A stretch of DNA of 64,000 nucleotides from Straminergon stramineum (GCA_963920665.1 OY987263.1:23486547-23550546), one strand, 5' to 3'. Numbered from the stretch's first letter, positions 37,695 through 51,145 are shown. The notes: generated by a model from the letters alone, not told the origin. A program made the numbers and translations.

Positions 37695-39534
37695 ATGGTG
37701 GAGATGGAGATCCTTCACACTCTGAGTCGATTCGTTTCGGAAGACCGAGTAACGAATCGGACCGAGTTTGAGTCGAAGCTTCAATGTCTGGTAGACATTG
37801 CGAGGTCGGGTGATGGAAGACAGAAGCTTGCTCTAGCGGAGGCAGTTCCTACTCTTCTTTCTTTGTCCAGTGGTGTGTTTCCTAGGGCCCGCCAGGATTT
37901 TTATGAAACGTATTGGAGCTTTAGATCATTCAATTTGTACGTAAAGAGCCTTCGCAATTTGTGTGCCGGTAACCCCGTAAATCAGGAGGCGCTGGTAGCT
38001 CTGGATGGCGTGGAAGCTATTGCTCCAGTGTTAGAGATTTTAGCTCAAGAATGTTCTGCCCCTCATGGTGACTCTTTTGAGAATGGCGAGTCTCCAGCCG
38101 AGGCAATTGTGCGGAGTTCAGTGATTGAAAGCTTGCAGATGGTTCTTCAGCTGCTGGGGAACGTAGCTGGTCTGGGTGAAGTGAGTCAGGCAAGGATTTG
38201 GAAGCGTTTCTTCCCGTCAGTTTTTGAGATTGTGGCTAAAGTTTCAAATGAGAAGGTACAAGGGCCCTTGTGCATGGTAATCTTTACTTGCTGTAGAGAC
38301 AACGACAGCCGGTGCACAGAATTGTCAGAAGGCAAGGGGGCCTCTGTCGTGGCATGGCTACTCAACAGGGGTAAATTCACATTCTAACTGTGTGACCGCA
38401 TTTCTTTGACCATCAATATTGTTTCCTGCATAAATTTCTGCGCACTAAAGCCTCTAATTTAATCTCTAAATTTGTCTTCTTTCAGGTGCCGGGGTTGTTA
38501 CAGATGCTGCTCCAAATGAATGGTTGGAGTTTCTGCTTCATCGCCTATGCTTTGCAACCCCTTGTTTCCCTGCTCTCTTCTGTGAACTCGGCAATACCGG
38601 AACGAACAGGAATAGTTCCTTGCAAATACCTGCCGACGTTGACGTTTGCTCATGCTTAAAGGGGACATCGTTCACCAAGGAGCAAGCATCCTTGCTTGAC
38701 GTTTTGAATGCAGCGTTAAGTATTCAAGAGGAAGAGAAGCATAGTGATGACCCATCGGCAGACCCTGATCACTACATTTCTATGCCTTCGACATCGGCTT
38801 CCTTTTTAATTGACATCATTAGATCTGCTGCTGAGTGTGCTGCCTCCACAAACCTATCCGTTCTGCATCTGCCAACACTGTCACCAGTGGCTGATGTTTT
38901 GGGTCTCTCGCTCTCAATGGCTAGAATACTCTGTGTTTTGGACGAAAAGAGGTCAGCTCTGCTTCCCAAGTTTGCCTCGAGTGGTTTGATCCCCTTATTG
39001 CTGGATCTTTTACGCGCTCTCGGCCCTCCCGACAGCACCAAAACCACTCCCAGATCAACTCAAGACATCGACACGAACGGTTCAAGAAGCCACTTGAACG
39101 ATACCTCCACTACTGATTCAGAGCAGCAGTCTTCGTCAACGTCAAGTGATTTCAAACGTTTTCCTAGGAGAGATGTCTACACAGGATACCGGCGAGACAT
39201 AGTTGCTGTGATTGCAAATGCCAGTTACAGAAGCTTCGTAATACAAGATTCAGTTCGAGAACATGGTGGTCTCTTGTTGGTCTTGCAGCAGTGCATACCT
39301 GATACGAACAATCCTTTCTTGCGGGAGTGGGGTTTATGGGCCATTCGCAACCTGTTGGAAGGGAATAGTGCGAATCAAAGTGAACTGGCTGATTTAGAAA
39401 TCAGGTCCACTGTTCCTGACTCCAGGCTCAGAGATGCAGGTATGACTGTCGAGATCAACCCAGAGACCGGACGGCCACGGCTTGTGAATGTTGCACCTAA
39501 TACAGACAATCCAGCCAGCGATGAATTCATGTAA
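37695..39534 (+). CDS. MEE50: Ataxin-10/MEE50-type armadillo-repeat protein, two exons
   Basis: Exon 1 is 37695-38370 and exon 2 is 38486-39534, joined across a 115-bp intron (ACAGGG^GTAAAT donor, CTTTCAG^GTG acceptor, phase 1). The product is 574 residues. ATG 37695 is the first Met in the frame. The protein is mostly helical with armadillo-like leucine-rich helices (VIESLQMVLQLLGNVAG near 160). The C-terminal Ataxin-10 domain at about 453-550 carries the diagnostic stretch NNPFLREWGLWAIRNLLEGN followed by NQSELADLEI and PETGRPRLVN. A Ser/Thr-rich linker (about 405-450) precedes it. The Arabidopsis relative is MEE50 (maternal effect embryo arrest); animal Ataxin-10 acts in cytokinesis and cilia. 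It is cytoplasmic by lack of targeting signals. The intron falls between the N-terminal repeats and the variable middle region. Confidence 0.88.
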
Positions 39535-42101
39535 ACTTTTCTCATCTCAAATTTTCGCTGGGGCTATCGGAGTTGGTCTGCAGAAGGCGGTTTCAGAATT
39601 GCCTTCCAAAGGTCTCGTACTTTTGAAAAAGGAGAATCTCGGTGTGACCAGTTTGATGATATTCCTGCAAATTGTGGAGCAGGAATCGCAAAGTCTGGCT
39701 CCCCTGTTGGACTCTTTGTAACTTTGAAGAGAGACTGGCCCCATATTTTGGTGTCTGCAGATTTTGGGACAATTTTGACAGTTGAATTTTACTTTAACAT
39801 TTGCTTTACATACTTGAGACTGGATATGCAGGGTGAAGGGAATCAAGGGATTCATTAACCTATACCCCGTATTTCATTTTCATTTCATTGAATGGAATTA
39901 GTGTTCCTTTGAGGTTTAGGCCATGAATAGTAGGAATCTTGAATTGTACTCTTTTGGAGAACGTCATCGTTATGTGGATGGGCACCTAATTACATCACAG
40001 TGCATACCTAAATCTTAGATAGTCATACTTGTCTTACGAGTTTTCTGTCATATGAATTAAGAGAAGAATGACTGCCATAGATTTAGATTTCTAAAATGAT
40101 GATGGAATATACATTATTCCATATGATACAACTAGGTGTGCTTATCTTTCATCACAATCACCTTGATTGTGTGCCAATTCAGTGCTTGGATACTGAAAGA
40201 TCACTTAATAAGAAAAAAATAATTAAAACAATTAATAAGAAAAAGAAATTATTGTTGAGCTTGATCCTCCTAACCTCCTAACCATGATGTTGAAGAAAAT
40301 CATTGGCTAGTTGAACAAGATTATCTCCCTAGGTTCTACTATCTAAGAAAAGGATGTTCAATGAGATCAAAATGTCTAATATATTCTTCAATATTATTAA
40401 ATGAAAACTATATATAAACAAACAAAATGTTTACATTAAAACTTCATGATTCTAAGTGTTTATGATTACTAAGAATTTGAATAAAACAATCATGTTAGAT
40501 TATTAAAGACCAATTTTTATAAATTACATAAAGAAAATTCATTTTAAAAGGTTGTACTTTATAAATTTCTTGAAAATAGCTTAATTACAAAGTAGAGGCA
40601 AAAGAAAAAACATCCAAGCCCCTAAATAAATTTCTAATAGTTTAATGATTTATGTATTTTAAAATTATTTATTAATATAGAGAAGATGAAAACAAAAGAT
40701 AAATTGCATCATCAAATGGCAAGTAGAGATAGCCTAATCTACTATATATATTTTATTACAAAATTTATGGTTTGAAGAGTGATTACATCTTTGTAAAATT
40801 ATAAAACATATCTAATTGCACCAACAAAATTTAAAAGAAAATTTGGACATGAATGAGGCTAAATTATATGGACCTATTGATTATATTGTAGACAATCATT
40901 GATTTTCATTCATCCAAAATTTTAGTACCAAATAGTTAGGAATTTGCATTCATGACCCAATTTTGCCACATCAAAATGGTTTAAACAAAAGATTGGAATT
41001 GGATCATGAGTGTCTCTCATCAAAGTGGAATTGATATATAAAAAAAATTAGGTGAGAAAAGCAAATGGAATACAAATAAGGTGCCTTAAAATGAAAGATA
41101 ATAGACTTGACCAATTATGGTTCTTTAGTAATTCCTAAGGAGTAATACAAAATCAACATTTTAGATTGAAATCCTCATGCAATAGTGAGATACTTTGGGG
41201 GAGCTGCTTATACTATGTAATTTGGATGGTAATAAGATTTAATGGAAATAACTCAAAATTTGTTTGGAGGTAGTGCTAGGTTATTTTTTGGGATGTTCAT
41301 GGCCCCTACGTATGTAATTTCTATGACAACTTAAATTCATAGATATTACAATTCTTATCAAGAAAACATATTTCCACTTGGATTTGGTTCATGTGAAAAG
41401 AACACATCTGTAATAAATGTATTTTGTGACTCATAGGATTGTCTCCAAGATATTCTCATTGCTAATTTGGGTGGTAGTAGGTAAGGATACCTTAACCCAT
41501 AAGTACTACTCAACCATTTAGTGTATAGATGATGAATGTTGTGACAAGCAAACTCTATCCGATTATATATTCATTAATAAAGCTTCATGAAAAATCATGT
41601 TTATATATCAATGAAAGAAGCGAGAACGCTTTCTATGAATCAATGAGTAGTTTCAATTATCTCTTATATCAAATGCAACCTCTATCTATTTTCATCTATA
41701 CAATTTTTCATTCTTTTGTTTATGTTAAACCCTAATGACATCCAAACATTTTCTCAATGAAACCTTGCAACTTGTTGTCGTCAGGATGGGTTCCAAGTTA
41801 CTTCATTATAAATTTTCAAAGAAACTTCCTGTCTATAGCTTAGAGCACCTAGGGTTTGACTAGTCCTGAATATCCCCTCATCGTCACTCCAGGTCCTTGC
41901 TCTCGCGATTCTCGTTCCTTAGCTTATTTGAATTCTTGACTACTTAGTTCAAGAAATTTGCGCAGAACTGGCGGAATCATCAGAACAGGACGATCGAGAA
42001 AGAAAGAAGACTTGATTAGATTGCGAGACAGCACCTAAATTATCGCAAATTCGGAAGAGAGAGAGAGTGATTCCGAAAGAGCACTGTCGCAAGAAGAAGC
42101 G
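39535..42101. other. 3' flank, AT-rich intergenic DNA and CSN5 promoter
   Basis: 39535-39960 is probably the 3' UTR of the MEE50-like gene. 40000-41750 is AT-rich with no gene recognised. 41760-42101 is of higher GC and holds the proximal promoter/5' UTR of CSN5, including a purine-rich GAGAGAGAGAG stretch just upstream of the start. Confidence 0.5.
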
Positions 42102-43377
42102 ATGGAGGCGTCAACGTCGTCGTCTGCGTCTGCGACGATAGCTCGCCAGACCTGGGAGATCGAGAATAACATCGTCGCCATGGAATCGCCAGCTTCTTCT
42201 GCTGCTGCTACAGCAACAGCAGCAGCAGCTTCCGATTCCGATGCCATCTTCGAGTACGATGCCGATTCGCAGACCACCGTTCAACAACAGAAACCCTGGA
42301 CTCGCGATCCTCACTTCTTCAAGAACGTCAGGATATCCGCCCTCGCGCTGCTCAAGGTCCGATCCCCGCACTTCATTTGTAAATCATAATTCTGTGTCTC
42401 TGCAGTTTGGAGTTTCTTCCTTAGTTCTTTCTTGATTTGGGGTATGGAGGTGAAATTGTGGGTCTAATTAGGGTTACGTGTCCATGCGAGTGTGGATCCT
42501 TTTGCTGGCGTGTTAATGATATATCGTTCTAGCTGCGCGTGCCAAATTGGTAGTGCATTGTTCTCTTCTTTGATAGCTGCGCTTTGCTTTTCCTGCATCT
42601 GTAGTTTGAATATTTTTTAACTGTCATTTAGGAGATTCAGGTGCTGTTGATTATGACGACCGCGCAAACTGTTACAGAGCCTTTCTGTAGTGGCAAATTG
42701 GATTGGCCTCCTGGTACCTGACTGTTCTAGTAGTCTTCTACATTCTTCTAGTGCGACACCTGCATAGTTAAAAATTAACAAATTTAGTTAGCTGTAGTTG
42801 AAAATATATGACTTTCTAGCTTATGCATCTCACTTTTAGCTTCTTAGTATACAACTACATATCAAGGCTGTTGAAATGGTCAGGTGCGGACACTCACGGT
42901 TGGGGGTTCCTGTCCTGTGAACAAGTTAAAGTTGGAACAAAAGGATACATGAATCGTTTTAACGTCAATATATTAATCCATGGAGTATAAGAGTATATTT
43001 TGTGAAGCAGATTTGTGGTGCAAACTGTCGCGGATGTGATGCAACTGCATCGAGAGCTGAACTATAGTCGATTTGAAACGGTCCTCTGTTCATGTCGCTT
43101 TGACCATTCCATTTTAGGAGGCGTGGTTTGCTGATACTGAGGCTTGCTCGTATACTCCTGCGCAGATGGTGGTTCATTCACGGTCAGGTGGCACGATTGA
43201 AGTTATGGGATTGATGCAGGGCAAAACGGACGGTGACACTATAATAATAATGGATGCATTTGCTTTGCCAGTAGAGGGTACAGAAACTCGGGTGAATGCT
43301 CAAGCGGATGCCTATGAGTACATGGTTCAGTATTCTCAGACGAATAAACAGGTAGTTCTTCTCCCTTGGATGCATTT

Positions 43378-43445
<68 letters not shown>

Positions 43446-45346
43446 CTCTTTTTTTGAACATGTGTTGAGCAATGGCTCTTGAAACAAATGTTTTCTTCAG
43501 GAGTGGTGAAGGCATATTGACATCACATGCATCATGCAGGTGGGGAGGCTAGAAAATGTGGTAGGCTGGTATCATTCGCATCCTGGTTATGGATGTTGGC
43601 TCTCAGGCATTGATGTATCTACCCAGATGCTGAACCAAACTTATCAGGAGCCCTTTTTGGCTGTGGTTATCGATCCAACACGCACTGTGTCCGCTGGAAA
43701 AGTTGAAATTGGGGCATTCCGCACCTATCCTCAGGGTTACAAGCCACCAGACGAGCCCCCATCTGAGTATCAAACCATCCCTTTAAACAAAATTGAGGAT
43801 TTTGGTGTCCATTATAAATCGGTGAGTCTTAACTATTCATTTCATTTTGCGTGCTTCATTCCCCACATACATGTGAGACGTTTGTATCTATCTGGACACA
43901 GTTTGTAGCGTGCAGTTCTTGGCGTTTCTGATTTGGATCATTTGCGCTCTGCCTTACTCTAGTATCGTTTTGATTTTGAGTTGTCTTGAAGAAGGGACTT
44001 ATTCCATGGAGGTTCTGTTTGTGATTGCAGTATTATTCTCTTGACATAACATATTTCAAATCATCATTGGATTCCCACCTCCTTGACCTTCTCTGGAACA
44101 AATATTGGATCAATACTCTTTCGTCTTCACCTTTGCTAGGCAATCGGGAATATGTGGCTGGACAAGTGGCCGATCTGGGTGAGTTGCTATAAGGCTACCG
44201 TTTTCATTCTGTAGTGCATAGGGCAAGTGAACGACAATTGACGTAGTCGTGTAGTTCGTGTGAGCCTAATTATAAAGAGATAATATTCACAACCTAATCA
44301 TTTGCTTTCACGGCAGATAAGAACTCATTTCCTTGGTGGCAAATTCAAGGATCCAATCATTCATGGAAATCTAAGGATTGCACAATCTGAATTGTAACAA
44401 TAATCACAAATTGCACTAACAATTTGTGATTATTGTTTAATCTAGTTGTTTGAATCAAATCTGTGCTGAGTCATCAATTTTAGATGATATTTTACATGTG
44501 TAATTACTGCGTGATTAACTTGTCTTTAATGTTATTACTTGGCATGGTACTTTGAGGCCCGATTTTGTAATTTGCTTTATCTTTCGTTCACGACAACGTG
44601 ATGTTTTTCAGCTGAGAAACTGGAGCAGGCAGAGAGCCAGCTTGCTCATTCAGGGCGCATGGGTGGGTTCTTCATGCCCGTGCAAAAGAAAAAGGAGGTA
44701 TGGCTTATTTGGTGCTCAATTACCCAATCTTTTGGGCTTGGTGGATGCATGCTTTCAAGTCAAAGCGTATCCAGAGCCCCATCCATTTGTTATTTGAATA
44801 TTGAATTGGGTTTTTGTGCTTAGTTGGAGTTTACTGTAAGATCTTTTTCTCGATTATTTTTTATTGTCCACATGCTTTATGTGCTTTTCACACTGAACGC
44901 ATTTACTGGAATCACCTCTGCAGGAAGAGTCACAGCTTGCAAAGATTTCACGTGACAGTTCCAAGATCACTGTGGAGCAGTTGCACGGGCTCATGTCGCA
45001 GGTAAAATGTGGCTCTTGTTTCCATATCCTATTTCTGAGATTCATCCTCGAAAATGATAGTGCTAAATCTTTGCTAGACCTTGATGGGTTAGGGAATCTA
45101 TACAGCAAGGTGATAAAGAAAATGCTCCTTTGATGAGCCTATTCTGAAGTACTCACCAAGACAAGCACTCTCTCAATTTCTTCTAGATCTGGAACCATCT
45201 AACTGAAGTTTGAATGACGCTTTCTGCAGGTCATCAAAGATACGTTATTCAACTCTGTGACGGCATCTGCTACTGTTCCTGTTGCAATGTCTACTGATAC
45301 ATTTTCTGTAAGCACAGACTCAGGGCCAGAACCTATGGAGGCTTAG
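42102..45346 (+). CDS. CSN5: COP9 signalosome subunit 5 (JAMM deneddylase), seven exons
   Basis: Exons 42102-42356, 43166-43351, 43540-43821, 44031-44178, 44612-44697, 44924-45001 and 45230-45346 all have GT-AG borders and join to 383 residues. CSN5 is the zinc metalloprotease of the COP9 signalosome that cleaves NEDD8 from cullins, controlling SCF-type ubiquitin ligases in nucleus and cytoplasm. The MPN+/JAMM motif is complete: Glu97 (GGTIEVMG), His159 and His161 (HSHPGYG), Ser169 and Asp172 (LSGID). The characteristic segments [60 protein letters not shown] and [26 protein letters not shown] follow in order. The N-terminus has a Ser/Ala-rich low-complexity stretch (residues about 28-50). 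The family is usually about 330-370 residues, so this is full length. Confidence 0.97.
43379..43442. repeat. (TC)n microsatellite in CSN5 intron 2
   Basis: About 32 uninterrupted CT units inside intron 2 (43352-43539), close to the polypyrimidine region of the intron. In the intron RNA it is a long pyrimidine tract that could bind PTB-type proteins (inference). Confidence 0.97.
44397..44436 (+). other. Perfect 17-bp hairpin in CSN5 intron 4
   Basis: ACAATAATCACAAATTG at 44397-44413 and its exact reverse complement at 44420-44436 are separated by a 6-bp loop CACTAA. It lies within the intron between 44178 and 44612. It may be a tiny foldback relic or an RNA hairpin; no function can be assigned. 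Confidence 0.85.
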
Positions 45347-46073
45347 TGTTATGAATGATTCTGTTGGGGGTTGGTACTCCAACTCAGGACAGGCTTCTTC
45401 CAATGTTAGGTCACGTAAATGATGCCTAATATCCTGCGAGGAGATTTTGGCATCATGCCGGACAGTCTGAATGATGTTAAATTGTCCATAATTTTTGTAC
45501 ACTTCAACTACACTGTATTTGCGTTGCCTTGATCTCCTGGCAGTCTTTTAGATAACATTCATCAGTGAGTTTAGAAGCGTATGTACAGCTGTCTGAGTTA
45601 GTGCAATTAGAATGGGTAGGTGCAGAGTTTGCTTTGGGCAGATGGGAGAAGGCAATCGAAAGGACTAGTCGTGTTCCTTCTTTCTCTACCTATCCTACCT
45701 TGTCAGTATTGTATCTTTTTGCACATATCTTGCAAGTGTATTGAGGTTGTAAGTGAAACCAAAACAGGCAAAAACATGCTCAGTAGAGTAACTCGTTGAA
45801 GAATAGAGGTCTTATTACTGCACGTGAGTGTTTAATGATCATGTTTTAGGGCCGTTGCATTTTGTTTTGAGTTGTGACTTGTACAAAATGAGAATTGTAG
45901 AAGTGACCAATATCAGCCCACTTTGTATGTGGAACATGTACTGTACAGTACAGTGCAGCACATCAAGAAGTTGCAGAAATGAAAAGGAATAATGATTAGT
46001 TTGCATATGTTTGATCGTCGCACTCCTCTCAATCCACATTGTTGGATCTCAGCTCCCAATGCTTAGCACCATT
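45347..46073. other. CSN5 3' UTR and downstream flank
   Basis: Mixed composition, no open frame of note. It is probably the 3' UTR for the first several hundred bases. A small self-complementary string TACTGTACAGTACAGT lies near 45941. Confidence 0.5.
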
Positions 46074-46344
46074 AGGGGTTGTCACATCTTCTCCGAGAAT
46101 GAAACTTCTATGAAGATGAGAAGCTATGGAGTAAAAAGAGGAGCTAATAGATGCCCTTCTTCATGATGGTGTGACATCCCTTTAGAGAATGGAGAAACTT
46201 CTTCATGCCCATTCTTCACCTCAAAGAGGAGAAGAAAATAATTTCTCATCCTTCAAAGAATGGCCCATCTACAATTCAAGGAGAGTGCCACATCCTCATT
46301 CTTTGAAGATTGATCGAGGATAGGGAGAAGGTGTGACAACCCCT
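46074..46344. mobile_element. 271-bp TIR element, probably PIF/Harbinger-type or similar
   Basis: Left AGGGGTTGTCACATCTTCTCC and right (inverted) AGGGGTTGTCACACCTTCTCC are terminal inverted repeats. They are flanked by ATT at 46071-46073 and 46345-46347, a 3-bp duplication. The interior is purine-rich with GAATG/CTTCTTCATG repeats and no coding frame. The superfamily is uncertain; the 3-bp duplication is compatible with Harbinger or CACTA, but the ends are not CACTA. Confidence 0.7.
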
Positions 46345-47199
46345 ATTAAGGTAGACCAACCTATTACCACCTTGATTTGCAATTTGAGTATATTAGGACC
46401 AACTCCAAGAGAGGTACATATTTTTCAGAGGTATGTGCATGTTTCACAAATCAAACCCAAATGGAATTATAATTTTCTGATAAATATTGTAATTTCTATG
46501 AATTTTTTAAGTGATCTGCCCTAAATTACAAATCTGCCACTAGACTAGAGTCATAAATGTCCTATCCTAAACCTATAACCGCCATTACATTTACCTATTA
46601 ATATCGGAATTTCCACCAATCAAAAGTTGACATGTTACCCAAGTTGAAATTAATGCACTGAAATTGTCAAAATAGTGAATGGACTTGGGTGAGTTTTATG
46701 GTGGTGATGGGGCCAAAACTAGGATGGTGGTTATAGAAAGCTGGCGGAAATGGGCTGGTTTACCTTATATAGTAATGGAAAAGTATTATAAAATATGTAC
46801 ATGATATGGCACAACTAGACACATCTGTTGTCACTATAAATGTAGAATATGTCTTGTTCAAAGAGAAGGCAGATGTATTTTGCAGCTATGTCACAATTTA
46901 TGACATTGGACTACCTTGAGTTTCCTCATGAAGAATAGCCTGAAGGATTTCAGAAAATGAAGTTATGTCAGATGTCTTCGGTGTTTACGTTGCATTGAAG
47001 GTGGAAGATGAAGATATCTCCTGATTACCTTGTGGATGGACAAACAAATGGGGTTGCTACTTTCAACGTGTGTTGACATACATTTCAATTCAAGGTATTG
47101 GAGGTGGTGGTTGAGGTGGTGGTTGAGGTGCAACAATGAAAGTGTTGGAGTATTGCAAAAACATGATTTGAACATCACTTGTCTATCTCAAGTGCACTA
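46345..47199. other. Intergenic DNA
   Basis: No gene recognised. A short direct repeat GAGGTGGTGGTT occurs twice near 47100-47125. Short open frames on both strands have no motif. Confidence 0.45.
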
Positions 47200-47761
47200 C
47201 TCTTTCTGTCTCAAAATAATCTGTGGTTTCTCGAAGAACGCGTAAGGTGCTCCTATTTGAACAAGAATGCATAGTTATTGCAACTTCTAGTCATCCCCAA
47301 CAGGCATCAAAGTTTTGAAGTTCCTGGCCACAAGGTCATGTTGAAAATTGGTGCCAAAATTGTCCATTTTCTTCTATCCAACAAACTGCTCCAGTTCATT
47401 GAACAACATTTGATTGAGACCTCCAAGTGATTGAACTATTGGAAAAAAGACTCAAACCATCTTCTACCACTTTCCCAAAAGGACATTGATTCCCTTCTTG
47501 ATGCCATATGGAACATGGGCAAAGAAAATTTGAACATTTTCCTCTCTTGGCAACAATGTATGGTCTAGGCAATCACTATGAGCCGCTGCACATAGATAAG
47601 GACTAGTTGCAATGTCAAGGGAACTGTTGATTGCTTTGAAGTACTCAGATGATACCATGAAGCATGCTCAATGTTTCTTTTTTGTTGACCATTAATACAT
47701 CGAACTTCATTTGAGACAACCAATTTTTTCCAACCTCAAATTTATTTTGAGATAGAGGGAG
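47200..47761. mobile_element. 562-bp mariner/Stowaway-like element
   Basis: The left end TA-CTCTTTCTGTCTCAAAATAA and the inverted right end TA-CTCCCTCTATCTCAAAATAA form terminal inverted repeats flanked by TA (47198-47199 and 47762-47763). They fit the Stowaway/mariner consensus. An interior 64-codon minus frame (47464-47658) has no recognisable transposase motif. Confidence 0.75.
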
Positions 47762-48865
47762 TATTTTTTCTAAAGGATAGATGTGGGAAATCAATTATGA
47801 GGTGTATGTACACAACAAGTGAGGTCTCACAAATGGTGGCACAAGGCACTCCACTTCCTGATTGGCACCTCTATGGTAAATATTTGGATGTTATGCAAAT
47901 CCATTTTGAAGGAAAAAATCAAGGAAATAAAAGTTGGATTCATTTTGAATTTATCATGGCCACATGCTCTCACTATTAAATATGTGGAAAATTTTTTATT
48001 ATGTTATTCTCAATGATAGACAATGTCTATAGAGTGAATTTCTAGTAAAAAAGTTAGCTATGCCAAGCGTGCATTGCTTGCAAGAAGCGGATAAGTACAA
48101 TGGCAATGATCCATATTGCCTTATTCATCAATAATTAATTTGAGAATGTAAAATTTAAGAATATATTAAAATTTCATAAGTGAAGGAAGGATTGTTCAAC
48201 ATTTTTGTGACAAAGATGAAAGATAGATGAATAAAAATAATTTTTGAATGGAAATTGAAGACCTATATGGTTCAAGTGTTGGGAGGTGTATTTGAGTATA
48301 GTCATATAGTTACAAATAGTCAAAATAGATACTCACTCCATACACCATGCATAGCAAATGCACTAGCACAACTAAATATTTTAGAAAATATTCTATGGAG
48401 GACTTGTATCTAATATAGGCTAGTGGTCAAAATTTTCTAAGTTGATCTCATTTCTAGAGTCTTTCAAAACTACATTTTTGAGAATTTAATAATTATATAA
48501 ATTTTGGGGATCCTCATTTTGACAACCAATATAGGATGACAAATTTACACTCATACCTAATACTTGGATTTTCACTTGCAATATTTCTATATGTAATTTC
48601 AATTGAATTATTTTGTACTTGCTTATATCATATTTGTATTTGTACATGTATATATTTTGGCGGGGGAGGGCTTATTTTTTTAGCATGATTGGGTGGTTGG
48701 TGTTTTTATTGAGCAAGGTTGGTTGGTATTGTCACAAAGGAACACATTGTAACAAGATTATATTGTGCCAACATATGACAAGCAAGAGTAAACAACAATA
48801 TTGATGCAACATTGACTACATGAATGCTTAAGTATCTTCATTGTTACATCAAAACACATGAATGA

Positions 48866-49060
48866 GGCAACAAAGCTAGTATGCATGTATAGAGCATGGA
48901 GCAAAAACTATATTCTATATATGTATAAGCTCAACAACAAAAATGTTTTTTAGGAAACAAAGAAAGTATGCATGTGTAGAGCATGGAGCAGAAACTATGT
49001 TCTATATATATGCATATGCTCAACAACAAAAATAATTTTCTTAGGCAACAAAGCTACTAT
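48866..49060. repeat. 87-91-bp tandem repeat, about 2.3 copies
   Basis: Units start at 48866, 48953 and 49044 with GGMAACAAAG and contain TAGAGCATGGAGCARAAACT and CTCAACAACAAAAAT. The third is partial. Confidence 0.85.
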
Positions 49061-49373
49061 TCATGCATAGAACATGAAGTAGAAATATCCAAGCCGGAAA
49101 CAAAATTTATTCTAAAAATTATTTTTGTTGCTAGGAAGGGGCAATTTATTTTGAAAATTTTGAAACTATTTGAGATGTTTCTAACTTTGAAAAAAATTAT
49201 ATCTATGACCATGGATTTCAAATACCTTAAGACTATGTGAAATAATGTATATAAAAAAAATTATTATAAAAACTTGAACCTAGTTGTCTAGTGATCTATT
49301 TGGTCATTTTTATAATGCAAATATTGAATGAAATGAGATGGCAAGGAAATGTTACATCAAAATCCTAAACATG

Positions 49374-49407
<34 letters not shown>

Positions 49408-49810
49408 CAAAAATAGACAAAACTAAATTTTATCCATGCAATAGTGCAATGATATATTGATATAATTGTTTTTGGTAAAAGAGGTGTTTCAATTGTAAAT
49501 CACGTCCACTAAACTCAATGCAAAAAAATATTCAAACACCCAGTGGTGACTCCTCTGTAAAAGACATGAATCAAGTAGTAGCTCTATTAATCTTATAACC
49601 ATTAAAATCATAAATCATGAGGTACAAAATGGATAATCTTTGTAATCAACATTCATCAAAAGTTAAAGTTAGGGTATTAATAACTATAAAAAACTAGGCC
49701 ACCTCACAAAGATACTTTCAAGAACATATTTAAGGTCATTGAAGCTCATTTCATTCATGTCCATTATTTCATTCATAAAATACTTTACCACCTCATTTAG
49801 AGACATGAAT

Positions 49811-49884
49811 GAAAAGATCAACTTTTTCATCAAGGCAACATATCATTGAAAAGATCAACTTTTTCATCAAGGCTACATATCATT
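49811..49884. repeat. 37-bp direct tandem duplication
   Basis: GAAAAGATCAACTTTTTCAT... at 49811-49847 is repeated at 49848-49884 with one difference (GGCAAC/GGCTAC). This looks like a recent slippage or repair event. Confidence 0.95.
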
Positions 49885-51145
49885 GAAAAAATATAATACA
49901 ATATTGTGTATGTCATTGAAAATTATATTACAATATGAATTCAACCATTGGTCCTTCTTCTACAATGCCTTTGTCAACATTGTTAGAAATGGACACAAAA
50001 ATATTTTAGAATTGATTTTACAATCAATATGTATTCATATTTACTTTGTTTTGAATTATAAATATGTTGTTGCAAATTAATGTTGATATCATATAATAGC
50101 TAATGACTTAAATGTATATTTTATTGATTTAAAATGGAATTTGAATGGAATAGGATGGGATTCAAGAAGTTTGGGCAATTTTTTCATGGTCTTTGGCATT
50201 TGTTTTTAAGTTTCAATGGATATGGTGTATTAAAAAGAGTTTAGATGAAATGGATGAACTTGGACAAACTTTGATGCAGTTGAAGGTCTAGATGGGCTCT
50301 ACTATGAAGTTGGATCACTCTAAATCTCCTCAAACCATGAAGACTTATAAAAGCTAATTTTTCAATCAACTAGACTTACATCACCCCAATTAGACTTACC
50401 ATAGTTGCTTTGGCTTGCTTGAATTCATTTGAGCTCAATTAGGTTCAATGGGGCTCACATTCGATTCCAGCCACTTACCTTGAAGGGTAGAAACTACAAA
50501 AATGTTTTCATTTTTAACTATAAATCCATTGCGTGAAAAAAACATGTTAAATGTTCTTCACAAAATCTCATCAAACCTTCAAATCTAAAGCATCTAAATG
50601 CATTGTTCGATTGAGTTTTTCTTTTGAGATTATGTAAGGTCAATTGACAAATCAAATTTTAATATCAAACCAAATCAAGCTTGTTGTTTGCATATTTATT
50701 GAAATTTATAATTAATTTAATTTAATTTTTTGGTAAAATTCATCATTTCTAACTTCCTACACAACCTTCAATTTTCAAGTGGATTATATTTAGTTATCAT
50801 GGCCAAAATTCTTTATAGGTTGGAATAAGGTATCTCAATTTCATTCTCCATTCACCTTAGCTCCTTTTTTTAAGTTCTTCTAAGTTTGTTCAAACTTTAA
50901 ATGCCTTTTTAAGTTTCTAAAACAATAAGGTGAAGGCACCCATAACCAATCAAATAAATAATTCTCAACATAATCAAATGTAGTGCAAGACAAAAATAAA
51001 TTTTTTAGAGGTGTAGCAATAGAAATGATGAGGATTGCAAAAATTTGGTAATTTTATTGCTTGAACTAAATTTACTATGAATTTTGAAAGGCAAAAAGTG
51101 CTTTAGACCCATAGCTAATGTCTAGACTCTTCCAAATCTAATTAG

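Larger units (their letters stand above)
47762..51145. other. AT-rich intergenic DNA with tandem duplications
   Basis: No gene recognised. It holds a (TA)n tract at about 49377-49406, an 87-91-bp tandem repeat at 48866, and a 37-bp duplication at 49811. The rest is AT-rich with short random frames. Confidence 0.5.

Noticed and set aside
47464..47658. Possible mariner transposase remnant in the 562-bp element
   Set aside because: Neither strand shows DDD/DDE spacing or the helix-turn-helix; a VSRRT-like string on the plus strand is too short to count.
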